Positions 17,705 through 26,443 of a stretch of 64,000 bases of DNA are shown here, piece after piece. Origin of the DNA: Rathayibacter_A sp036510655 (lineage in GTDB: Bacteria > Actinomycetota > Actinomycetes > Actinomycetales > Microbacteriaceae). Every line of letters starts with the position of its first letter. The stretch's first letter is position 1. Position numbers and translations under genes: made by a program. The stretch is taken from positions 1-64,000 of the forward strand of contig DATCDQ010000061.1 in assembly GCA_036510655.1 (NCBI GenBank), in the 5' to 3' direction. The notes beneath the pieces are model-generated. The model saw only the letters and a program-made list of their open reading frames with translations. It was not told the origin of the DNA and ran no database searches.

Positions 17705-18667
17705 ATGTCGACCGAGTCCATGGCCGGAGCGCTGAGAAAGGCGCGCAGAGGCGTGGGGAACGCCGGTTCGGGTCGATCGCCCGACACGGGTAGGCGCAAG
17801 AGCACCACCTCGCATGCGAGAGCATTCGTGCTATTTGCGTTGCCGTCGGTGATCCTGCTGCTGCTCCTGAACCTGTACCCGGTGATCTACGCGGGGCTGC
17901 AATCGCTGCGCAACGGTGATCTCCTGAGCGCGGGAGATTTCGTCGGCCTGGCGAACTACTTCTCCGTACTGCAGTCCCCTGTCTTCTGGCACGCCGCCGG
18001 CTTCACGGTCGTCTTCACCGTGGTCGGAGTGTTCGGCAGCTGGGCCGTCGGCCTCGGCCTTGCGCTTCTGCTCCGCACCCGGATCCCGGCGAACGGCCTC
18101 TTCAAGGTCCTCCTGCTGCTGCCATGGGTCGTTCCCGTGGTTGTTTCGGCCACCTCGTGGAACTGGCTCGTCGCCACCCCGCAGTCCCCCCTGCCGATGC
18201 TCGCGCAGGCCCTCGGCCTCGGCAATGTGCTGTTTCTCGCGGATCCGCTGCTCGCGCAAATCCTTGTCTGCGTCTTCAAGGTGTGGATCAGCTTCCCCTT
18301 CATGATGATGATGATGGCTGCCGCCCTCGCATCCGTCGACGTCAACGTCTATGAGGCGTCCAAGGTCGACGGCGCCAGCGGTTGGCAGACCTTCCGGCAG
18401 ATCACGCTTCCGATGATCTCCCGCTCGACGTACATCAGCTGGATTCTGATGACGATTTTCTGCGTCAACGACTTTCCGACCATCTTCCTGCTCACAGGCG
18501 GCGGCCCGGTTAACGCCACACAGTCGCTCGTCGTGATGGCCTACATCACCGTGTTCCAGAACTTCCAGACCGGCCCCGGTGTGGCAATCGCGTTCATCAT
18601 GACGATCGTTCTCGTGGTCATCGCAACGTTGCTCTACCGTCAGATCCGAAAGGTGAACATCGAATGA
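17705..18667 (+). CDS. ABC sugar importer permease, MalF type
   Basis: 320 aa with six predicted membrane helices. The permease EAA loop is seen as EASKVDGASGWQTFRQITLPMI (about 218-239), the contact site for the ATPase. GAAGGAG lies 5-6 nt before ATG. It overlaps the next permease by ATGA. It forms the translocation pore with 18664-19554. Confidence 0.9.
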   Translation: MSTESMAGALRKARRGVGNAGSGRSPDTGRRKSTTSHARAFVLFALPSVILLLLLNLYPVIYAGLQSLRNGDLLSAGDFVGLANYFSVLQSPVFWHAAGFTVVFTVVGVFGSWAVGLGLALLLRTRIPANGLFKVLLLLPWVVPVVVSATSWNWLVATPQSPLPMLAQALGLGNVLFLADPLLAQILVCVFKVWISFPFMMMMMAAALASVDVNVYEASKVDGASGWQTFRQITLPMISRSTYISWILMTIFCVNDFPTIFLLTGGGPVNATQSLVVMAYITVFQNFQTGPGVAIAFIMTIVLVVIATLLYRQIRKVNIE

Positions 18668-19554
18668 GCGCCGAAACTGAAGAAGCGTCACTCACCGGTC
18701 ATCTGCAGATCGGTGTGATCGCAGGCAAGCGCCGCACGTTGACTCAGGCTCAGGAGCGCGGCAAGTGGTGGCGTTTCGTCGCCATCCTGATCATTGCCGC
18801 GGTTGTGCTGGTGCCGATCATCTCTGTGCTGATCCTCTCCCTCGAGCCGTCGCTGGGCAGCAAGGCCACAGGATGGACGCTGGAGAACTTCGGCCAGGTC
18901 TTCACGGAAACCTCCGTCGGAACCTGGCTCCAAAACAGCCTTGTCGTCACACTCGTGACCGTTATCATCGCCGTGGCGGTCGCAGCGCCGGCCGGCTACG
19001 TGCTGTCACGTGGGCGCAGCAAGCTCGTCTCCAGCTACTCGCTGATCTTGTTCATCGTTCAGTCGTTGCCCATCGTGACCGCGGTCATCCCGCTGTTCAT
19101 CCTGTTCGCGCAGATCGGCCTTGTCGACAATCTGGCCGGCGTCACCATCATCTACGTGGGCTCGACCATGTCGGTCGCCGTGTGGATGATGGCAGCGTAC
19201 TTCGACTCGATCCCGATCTCGCTCGAAGAGGCCGCCTGGATGGACGGCTGCTCTGTATTCGGCGGCTTCATGCGCATTGTCCTGCGCAACTCGTTGCCCG
19301 GGGTGCTCTCAACTGCGATCTTCGCGTTCCTGCTCGCATGGAACGACTACCTGGTCGCGGTCGTGTTCCTGCGTTCCGACCAGAACTACACCCTCCAGAT
19401 CGGACTGCAGACCTTCTTCCAGCAGAACCAGACCAACTGGGGCCTCGTCATGGCGGTCGCGGTCATCATGATGTTGCCTCCGGTGATCTTGTTCTCGGTT
19501 CTGAACAAGTACTTCAGCGTGGGTGGCATCGGCGGCTCGCTTGCCGGCAAATAG
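18664..19554 (+). CDS. ABC sugar importer permease, MalG type
   Basis: 296 aa, six predicted helices, EAA loop EEAAWMDGCSVFGGFMRIVLRNSLP. The C-terminal YFSVGGIGGSLAGK tail is typical of MalG-type permeases and reaches the coupling region. The GMC oxidoreductase frame starts within its last 32 bp, so the four genes 16301-21613 look like one operon. Confidence 0.9.
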   Translation: MSAETEEASLTGHLQIGVIAGKRRTLTQAQERGKWWRFVAILIIAAVVLVPIISVLILSLEPSLGSKATGWTLENFGQVFTETSVGTWLQNSLVVTLVTVIIAVAVAAPAGYVLSRGRSKLVSSYSLILFIVQSLPIVTAVIPLFILFAQIGLVDNLAGVTIIYVGSTMSVAVWMMAAYFDSIPISLEEAAWMDGCSVFGGFMRIVLRNSLPGVLSTAIFAFLLAWNDYLVAVVFLRSDQNYTLQIGLQTFFQQNQTNWGLVMAVAVIMMLPPVILFSVLNKYFSVGGIGGSLAGK

Positions 19555-21613
19555 TTCGAACGAGCTCTTCACATCAACGATCCGTGCAGCGGTCGACCGA
19601 ATCATCCCGGCCGACCGCTGGCCCGGCGGGTGGGACGGCGGCGTCGCAAACTACGTCGAACCTGCGAACCGAGATCTCGATTGGGCGACGCCCTCGCTGC
19701 ACTGGCTGAACGCGGCGCTCGACACGGCCGCACTCGCGCTGGGCGCCGACCCGTTCGCCAGATTGACCGAACAGCAGCAGGATGCGATCCTCGCCACCCT
19801 CGAGGCGGCCCCGGCCGACCCGGATGCCGCGGGTCATTTCACCGCGCTGCGCCGCATCTGCTGGGAAGGTTTCTACGCGGCATCCGACAGGCACAATCCG
19901 ATCGGGCTGGAAATGGTTGGTTTCCGCGCGGTGCCAGAGGATGTCATACCCGTGGAGCCGGACCCGATCGACGGCCCGCGGCCCGAGCAGGTGCGCGCGG
20001 GCTACGACGCGATCGTGATCGGGAGCGGGCCGGGCGGCGGCGTCGCGGCAGACACCCTGACCAAGGCCGGCAAGACCGTTTTGTTGATCGAACGCGCGCT
20101 CCCGCTGCCGAACGCGGCGCTGCGTGGCGATCACCTCCATGGCAAGCGCAACGCTGTCTACTGGCCGTCCGCGGGCCCGGGGCTCGGGCATCCGCGGCTC
20201 GCCTATCTGCCTGGCGGAGAGGACCGCGTCATCGATGGCACGGGCGACGCGTCTCTGTACGGACTCAACGCCATGGTCTTCGGAGGCGGCACCCGCCTGT
20301 GGCAGGGGATGGCGTGGCGGTTCCTGCCGGAAGACTTCGAGATGAAGAGCCGTTACGGCAATCCGGACGGCGCCAGCCTGGCCGATTGGCCGATCGGATA
20401 CGACGATCTCGAGCCGTACTACACACGAGCGGAATGGGAACTCGGTGTCTCCGGCACGGAGGGCGGGCTGACGTCGCGCACTCCTCGGTCGGCCGGCTAT
20501 CCGATGCCGCCGATGCCGAGCGAACCGACACGCGAACGCCTCGGCGCGGCCGCGGAGTCGCTCGGCTGGGGCTGGGGCCCGATCCCACTGGCCATCAACA
20601 GTGTGCCGCACGACGGCAGGCCCGCCTGCGTGCTGTGCCCGCAGTGCGTCGGGCATGCCTGCCCGGTCAACGCCAAGAATGGGTCGAATAACACATTCAT
20701 CCCGCGTGCTGTCGCGACGGGATTGTGCGATGTGTTGTACGACGCCGAAGTCATCCAGGTGCGCGACGGTGTGAACATTGCCGGGGTGACGATCATGGCA
20801 TCCGCGTCGGGCGCGCCCGTCGAGCTCAACGTGAACGCCGACGTCGTGGTCGTTTCAGCGGGCGCCGTCGAGACGCCGCGACTGCTGCTGGCCAGCGGGA
20901 TCGGCAACGACGAGCTTGGGCGGCATCTGCACGATCACCGCTTCGTCACCATGCTCGGCACGATGGACGAAGCCGTCAAACAATACATCGGCCCCGGCCA
21001 CTCGGTCGCGACTCTCGATCACGTGCACGGCCGGAGCATCCCGTGGGGCGGTGGTGTGATCGTCGACCTGATGAGCCTGCTTCCGCTCACCTCGGCGTCG
21101 GAACCGTCGATGCCGGGCGTGCCGCTGTGGGGTGCAGGACACAAGGAGTGGATGCGCGGCGACCGCTCGCACGCGTTCGGCGTCTTCGGCATCGGCCAGG
21201 AGATCCCGATGGCGTCGTCGCGTGTCACCCTCGCTGACGGCCTTCACGACCGTTGGGGCAAACCCGTGGCCGCACTGCGCAAAGACGTGCACTGGGCGTC
21301 AGTAGAAGTCGAGGAAGGCATGGCGACGCAGGGCGCAGCCTGGCTGAGCGCCGCGGGTGCTCGCGACATCCGTCGTCAGCTTGGCACGGCCACCGCATCG
21401 GCCGCCGGTGAGCACTCCAGCGGTACAGCACGGATGGGCACGTCTCCCGAAACGTCCGCGACGGATGCCTACGGCCGCGTTCACGGAACGAAACGCGTCG
21501 TCGTCTGCGACGCGTCGCTGCACCCGACCAACGGCAGTGTCAACCCGACTCTGACGATCGTGGCGAATGCGATGCGCGTCTCCGACCACCTCGTGCAGGA
21601 CTGGCCACGGTGA
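19523..21613 (+). CDS. GMC oxidoreductase fused to a gluconate 2-dehydrogenase subunit 3-like domain
   Basis: 696 aa from GTG 19523; TTG near 19541 is an alternative, and neither has a strong RBS. Residues 15-120 (IRAAVDRIIPADRWPGG, HFTALRRICWEGFYA) resemble gluconate 2-dehydrogenase subunit 3. From about 165 a GMC flavoprotein follows, with FAD motif IVIGSGPGGGVAADTL and the C-terminal HSSGTARMG / HPTNGSVNPTLT active-site His and Asn. No Tat or Sec signal, so a cytosolic enzyme is expected. It probably oxidises a sugar or glycoside, possibly at C3. Being last in an importer operon, it would act on the imported substrate. Its 3' end overlaps the convergent GH3 gene by 74 bp. Confidence 0.82.
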   Translation: MASAARLPANSSNELFTSTIRAAVDRIIPADRWPGGWDGGVANYVEPANRDLDWATPSLHWLNAALDTAALALGADPFARLTEQQQDAILATLEAAPADPDAAGHFTALRRICWEGFYAASDRHNPIGLEMVGFRAVPEDVIPVEPDPIDGPRPEQVRAGYDAIVIGSGPGGGVAADTLTKAGKTVLLIERALPLPNAALRGDHLHGKRNAVYWPSAGPGLGHPRLAYLPGGEDRVIDGTGDASLYGLNAMVFGGGTRLWQGMAWRFLPEDFEMKSRYGNPDGASLADWPIGYDDLEPYYTRAEWELGVSGTEGGLTSRTPRSAGYPMPPMPSEPTRERLGAAAESLGWGWGPIPLAINSVPHDGRPACVLCPQCVGHACPVNAKNGSNNTFIPRAVATGLCDVLYDAEVIQVRDGVNIAGVTIMASASGAPVELNVNADVVVVSAGAVETPRLLLASGIGNDELGRHLHDHRFVTMLGTMDEAVKQYIGPGHSVATLDHVHGRSIPWGGGVIVDLMSLLPLTSASEPSMPGVPLWGAGHKEWMRGDRSHAFGVFGIGQEIPMASSRVTLADGLHDRWGKPVAALRKDVHWASVEVEEGMATQGAAWLSAAGARDIRRQLGTATASAAGEHSSGTARMGTSPETSATDAYGRVHGTKRVVVCDASLHPTNGSVNPTLTIVANAMRVSDHLVQDWPR

Positions 21614-24113
21614 GGGTATCTTCGATGGGGAGCGCACCCGCGGAAGGCCCGGCCGCCACCCGGTATTTCCCCGGCTGTACGCGAAGCGCACCAGCGTGCA
21701 ACCAATCGACAACGGCGTCGGCGAGACGAATAGAGTCATCCCACACTGCCAGTCGCTCAAGCGGGAACTCCAGTTCAACCATGCGATGTTCTCTGGGGGC
21801 AAGACGCAGTCGCTGATACGCGACCAAAATGCGCAGGGGTGCGGCGATGGGAAGACCCGCCGGTGGCAGCGCGTACAGCTGCACCAGCTCATCAGCCTCG
21901 CGGTCGCCGACATTCCGCACCGAAACCGCCGCTCGCACGCTGGCTTCGCCCGGGCGCGGCTCGAACGCGGCATGCCTGTGCGTCGCCGCTGGAGCTGTCG
22001 CGGTGCCGTCGACGAGCTCGACCGACTCGTACAACACCTCGGAATATGTGCACCCGTGTCCGATCGGAAACGCGTACGCGTCAGGCTGGTGTCGGTACGT
22101 GGCCCGCTGCTTGGCCGTGTCATAGTCGAACAGATCACCCGCCTGCTCCGGATACGCCGGCCAGGATTGGGCAAGACGACCGCGCGGCTCCCGGTCACCG
22201 CTGAACACATCGACGAGGCCATGGCCCAGTTCCTGGCCACCGTGGCTCGACCACGCGATGGTCGCGGCATCCCGCACGCCTTCCGGAAGCACATAGGGAT
22301 AACTTGAGATCACGGTCAGCACACAGCGCCCGTTTGCCTCGTGCGCCGTTCTCCACAGCTCGGCGGCCGACTCCGGCAGCATGAGGTGCGGGCGGTCCTC
22401 AGTCTCCCGCCCAGCGAGGTGCGGGTCATTCCCCACTGCGACGAAGACGACATCGGCGGATGTCGCCAGCTGGGCAATCGACGCTTGACCTGACACGATC
22501 GTGCGTACCACGAAATGCTCGGCATGTTCGATCATGACCGCCTCGGCAGCCAGCAGTCCGGAGTCGCGCATCACCCGCACCCAGCGCCCGGAACCGAGGT
22601 GCAGGAGCGACCACGTGCCGTCGCCGTGCACGTGGCGCCGGAAACTCTCTTGCACCACCCATTCGCCCACTGAATCGGCGTCCGCGTGCATCGGCCAGCT
22701 CGCTCCGGTCAGCAGGCGCCCGCTGGAGTGCGACCTCAACGTGAGGATGCCGTCACCCCAGTCCGTCACGTCGAAGTGAGCCGCCCCGGTCACCTCGGCT
22801 GCTGCGGCTTCGACCTGCGCCCCGCTCGTCGTGCTCGTGACGTAGTGACCCGTCGACGTCGATCGAAGCGCCACGGTGTCAGCGCCCGTGACCAGCTCGA
22901 CGCGCGACGAGGGGTACCGCTCGGCGAGCGCCGTCGCCAGCCCTACCGAATACGGCGGTGTGCCCGAATACCAGTCAGTGAGCACGGCGTCGCCCATCGG
23001 CCCGACGACACCGATCACGCCTGGATCGGCGAGCGGTAGCACACCGACATCGTTGCGCAGTACGACGACGGCACTCGCCGCGACTTCCCGGGCGAGCTCG
23101 CGCGAGGCGGGCGCATCGATGGCATCCGCCCCAATGGACGCGTATGGGTCGTCGCCGCCGTCGAACTCACCGGTGCGCAGACGCAGTTCCAGCAAACGCA
23201 GAACCGCCGTGTCGATGTCGGCCATTGTCAGCTGCCCGGTAGCAATCGCCTCGTTCAGATACCCGATGGTCGGCGCGGCATCCGCGTCGTTGTCGGTGAA
23301 CGAGTCCATGCTCGAACGAACGAGCGCGGCGCTGGCCGACACATGATCGGGGTACGCGCGCTGCGTCGTCACAAGAAGGCTCCGCGCACCGGCGTCGGAG
23401 ACGAACGCGATCGATTCGTGCACCCACGACCGCGCCTCGCCCACAAGTTCGGGCTGCGTATGCGCGGGAACACCGTTCACCCGGTTGTAGGCGAGCATCA
23501 CGGCGCCAGCGACACCGGACTCGATCGGTCCGCGAAACGCAGGAAGTTCCTCCTCGTGCAGTGTGCGAAGCGACATGTTGGACGAGGTGGTCGACCGGTC
23601 GGCCTCGTTGTTGTAGGCGAGGAAGTGCTTGAGCGTCGGCACGGTGCGCCAGACGCGTTCGTGATCGCCGCGCAGCCCCCGTGAATAAGCTGTCGCGAAG
23701 TGCGCCGTAAGCTGCGGGTCTTCCGAATACCCCTCCTCGTTGCGCCCCCAGCCGGGATGGCGCAAAGTGTTGACCACAGGCGCCCACACGTTCAGGCTCA
23801 CAGAATTGTCGAGGGCATGCTTGGCCCGCACCTCGGTCGAGGTAACCGCGCCGACCGCCCGCAGCAGATCGATGTCCCAGGTGGCCGCCAGCCCGACCGC
23901 CTGAGGGAAGACCGTGCCTGTGCCCAGCCATGCCACGCCGTGCAGCGCCTCGCATCCAGTGTGGAAAGCGCGCATGCCGAGCCGTTCGACAGCGGGAGCC
24001 GCCTGATGCAGCATGGAGATGCGCTCCTGCGGGGTAAGCCGCACGAGGAGATCCAAGGCCCGGTCTGCGATGGAAAGATCGGTCCGACGGAATGCGTCGT
24101 CGTGAGATGTCAC
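21540..24113 (-). CDS. GH3 beta-glycosidase with inserted beta-trefoil (fascin-like) domain
   Basis: 857 aa, no signal peptide. The GH3 N-terminal barrel is seen in RLTPQERISML, HTGCEALHG and KHFLAYNNE; the nucleophile Asp is probably in AFVSDAGAR. The C-terminal domain follows (VVVLRNDVGVLPL, AVGNDPHLAGRE) with the fibronectin-III-like end. At about 430-550 is an inserted module rich in LRS..SGRLLT repeats, like fascin/beta-trefoil domains, probably for sugar binding. Likely a beta-glucosidase or beta-xylosidase acting on imported oligosaccharides. GTG start overlaps the GH31 stop. The gene runs 74 bp into the convergent GMC gene. Confidence 0.87.
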   Translation of the reverse strand: MTSHDDAFRRTDLSIADRALDLLVRLTPQERISMLHQAAPAVERLGMRAFHTGCEALHGVAWLGTGTVFPQAVGLAATWDIDLLRAVGAVTSTEVRAKHALDNSVSLNVWAPVVNTLRHPGWGRNEEGYSEDPQLTAHFATAYSRGLRGDHERVWRTVPTLKHFLAYNNEADRSTTSSNMSLRTLHEEELPAFRGPIESGVAGAVMLAYNRVNGVPAHTQPELVGEARSWVHESIAFVSDAGARSLLVTTQRAYPDHVSASAALVRSSMDSFTDNDADAAPTIGYLNEAIATGQLTMADIDTAVLRLLELRLRTGEFDGGDDPYASIGADAIDAPASRELAREVAASAVVVLRNDVGVLPLADPGVIGVVGPMGDAVLTDWYSGTPPYSVGLATALAERYPSSRVELVTGADTVALRSTSTGHYVTSTTSGAQVEAAAAEVTGAAHFDVTDWGDGILTLRSHSSGRLLTGASWPMHADADSVGEWVVQESFRRHVHGDGTWSLLHLGSGRWVRVMRDSGLLAAEAVMIEHAEHFVVRTIVSGQASIAQLATSADVVFVAVGNDPHLAGRETEDRPHLMLPESAAELWRTAHEANGRCVLTVISSYPYVLPEGVRDAATIAWSSHGGQELGHGLVDVFSGDREPRGRLAQSWPAYPEQAGDLFDYDTAKQRATYRHQPDAYAFPIGHGCTYSEVLYESVELVDGTATAPAATHRHAAFEPRPGEASVRAAVSVRNVGDREADELVQLYALPPAGLPIAAPLRILVAYQRLRLAPREHRMVELEFPLERLAVWDDSIRLADAVVDWLHAGALRVQPGKYRVAAGPSAGALPIEDTLTVASPARGGRRRASHSPRSSESG

Positions 24114-26443
24114 TGGTTTTCGCCTTCCCGGTGCGGTTCACCGATCGGCTCGTCGCCTATCTGATTGTTGATCGGCACGGCGAGGTCGCCCGCGCCCTGG
24201 ATGCGCGCGATCGCGTCGCCCACTTGCAAAGCCCACGGCGCGCGGGCGTCGTCGCTGCTGGCAATGATGCGCGGGCCGTCGCGGCGCACGCGGTATGCGG
24301 TGTCGGCCGTCCCGTCGTGCCCAGGCACGATCGTCACGCGATCGTAGCCGTCGGGCAGTTCGAAGCATCGTAGCGTCACGCCGTGCGCCCAGTCATAGTC
24401 GGGCCGGTCGTCCCTGGATCCCATTGGAAGCACCGTTCCGGGTCTCACCAGCAGAGGAAGGGAATCGAAATCGTGTCGCTCGGCCAACCAGCGGTAGCCG
24501 TCACGCGTAGAGCCGTCGAGCAGCGAGGTCCACCGCCCCTCCGGCAGGTAGTACTCAACGGAGCCGTCTTCGGTGAACACGGGCGCGACCAATAAGGCGT
24601 CGCCGAGCATGTACTGGCAGTCCGCGTCGTGACCACCGCGGTCGTCGGGGAATTCGAGCACCATCGGACGCATCATCGGGGTTCCCTCGGTATGCGCTTG
24701 ACCGGCAGCACCCGCGAGGTAGGGCATCAGCGTCATCTTGAGCTTCGTGAAGGCTTTGGCGATATCAACCGACTCTTCGTCGAAAGCCCAAGGCACGCGC
24801 ACCGAATCCGACCCGTGCAGACGAGAGTGGGAGCTCAGCAGGCCGAACGCGAGCCAGCGCTTGAAGAGCGCGGGGTCCGGCGTGCCCTCGAACCCCCCGA
24901 TGTCGTGGCTCCAGTAGCCGAAACCTGACACGGCCAGCGACAGGCCGCCGCGCAGCGACTCTGCCATGGACGCGAAAGACGAATCGGAGTCACCGCCCCA
25001 GTGCACCGGGAACTGCTGGCACCCCACGGTGGCCGACCGGGCGAAAACGATCGCGTCGCCTATGCCGCGGCTGCGTTCCAGAGCCCGAAAGACGGCTCCG
25101 TTGTAGAGTTTCGCGTAGTAATTATGCATACGGGTCGGGTCGGATCCGTCGTACCAGACGACTCCGTCGACGGGAATCCGTTCACCGAAGTCGGTCTTGA
25201 ACGCGTCGATACCCTGATCCATCAGACCCTCGAGTTTGCCGATATACCACTCGCTCGCCGCGGGGTTCGTGAAGTCGACGAGCCCCATGCCCGCCTGCCA
25301 CAGATCCCATTGCCAGATGCTGCCGTCACTGCGCTTGAGTAGGTATCCAGCCTCGACCGCCTCCGCGAACAGCGCGGACCGCTGAGCGATGTAGGGATTG
25401 ATCCAAGCGGAGACGTGCAGCGACTTCTCGTGCAGGCGCCTGAGTTGGCCCTCCGGATCGGGGAAGAAGCGGGTATCCCATTCGAAATCGGTCCACTGGA
25501 ACTCGCGCATCCAGAAGCAGTCGTAGTGGAAAACACTCAACGGGATGTCACGCTCGGCCATTCCGTCCACGAAGGCGTTCACCGACTGCTCATCGTAGCT
25601 GGCCGTAAAAGACGTGGTCAGCCACAGCCCGAACGACCAGGCCGGCACCCGCGCGGGGCGACCGGTGAGCGCAGTGTATCGGCGCAGCACGTCCTTGGGC
25701 GTGGGCCCTGCGACCACGTAATACTCAAGTGACTCGCCAGCGACCGAGAACTGCACCCGTGAGTTGACCTCTGAGCACACCTCGAACGACACGTTCGCGG
25801 GATCGTCGACGAAGACACCATACCCTCGGCTGGTCAAGTAGAACGGAATGTTCTTGTAGGCCTGCTCGCTCGACGTTCCGCCGTCGGCGTTCCAGGTGTC
25901 GACTACCTGTCCATTCTTGACGAACGCTCCGAATCGCTCTCCCAAGCCGTACACCCGCTCCCCTGGCGCGATCGAGAGTTGCTGATGCATCCAGGTTCCG
26001 TCACCGGTGATGTGCCCGACGGATCGGGGCTGCGAGCTGGTCAGCACGGCGCCGTCCGACTCGAAGTCAAATCGCCACGGACCTTTCCGATCCACCCGGA
26101 CTCTGAGATTGCCAGACTCGAGCACTCCGCGCTCCTCATCGATGCCGATCGTCGGGCGGAAGGATGCGTCGGCGAACGTCTCGAAGTCAGGCCCGCGGTG
26201 CACAGCACCAGCATGCCGCTCCACTCGCACTTTGATGACACCCGGCATGGGCGCCGAGAAGGTGAGCGTCAGCATCGCCAGGTTGAGGGTGTCACTACGG
26301 TGCCGTATCGCACTAGTTGGCGCATAAACCGTCATGGTGCCCGCATCCCTATCGGCCCGGATGTCGTCGACCTCGACCGCATACAGCGGTGCCAATCCCG
26401 GTCTGGTCAGCCAATATCCATCGGTAAATTTCACCTCGTGCAC
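24110..26443 (-). CDS. GH31 alpha-xylosidase (YicI type)
   Basis: 777 aa, cytosolic. The N-terminal MHEVKFTDGYW, the nucleophile segment KTDFGERIP and the downstream HWGGDSDSSF acid/base region match YicI-like alpha-xylosidases, which release xylose from isoprimeverose and xyloglucan oligosaccharides. GTG 26443 starts inside the end of the GH42 gene (13-bp overlap) and its stop overlaps the GH3 start, so GH42-GH31-GH3 are translated together. Subfamily call is based on these motifs and context. Confidence 0.88.
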   Translation of the reverse strand: MHEVKFTDGYWLTRPGLAPLYAVEVDDIRADRDAGTMTVYAPTSAIRHRSDTLNLAMLTLTFSAPMPGVIKVRVERHAGAVHRGPDFETFADASFRPTIGIDEERGVLESGNLRVRVDRKGPWRFDFESDGAVLTSSQPRSVGHITGDGTWMHQQLSIAPGERVYGLGERFGAFVKNGQVVDTWNADGGTSSEQAYKNIPFYLTSRGYGVFVDDPANVSFEVCSEVNSRVQFSVAGESLEYYVVAGPTPKDVLRRYTALTGRPARVPAWSFGLWLTTSFTASYDEQSVNAFVDGMAERDIPLSVFHYDCFWMREFQWTDFEWDTRFFPDPEGQLRRLHEKSLHVSAWINPYIAQRSALFAEAVEAGYLLKRSDGSIWQWDLWQAGMGLVDFTNPAASEWYIGKLEGLMDQGIDAFKTDFGERIPVDGVVWYDGSDPTRMHNYYAKLYNGAVFRALERSRGIGDAIVFARSATVGCQQFPVHWGGDSDSSFASMAESLRGGLSLAVSGFGYWSHDIGGFEGTPDPALFKRWLAFGLLSSHSRLHGSDSVRVPWAFDEESVDIAKAFTKLKMTLMPYLAGAAGQAHTEGTPMMRPMVLEFPDDRGGHDADCQYMLGDALLVAPVFTEDGSVEYYLPEGRWTSLLDGSTRDGYRWLAERHDFDSLPLLVRPGTVLPMGSRDDRPDYDWAHGVTLRCFELPDGYDRVTIVPGHDGTADTAYRVRRDGPRIIASSDDARAPWALQVGDAIARIQGAGDLAVPINNQIGDEPIGEPHREGENQ

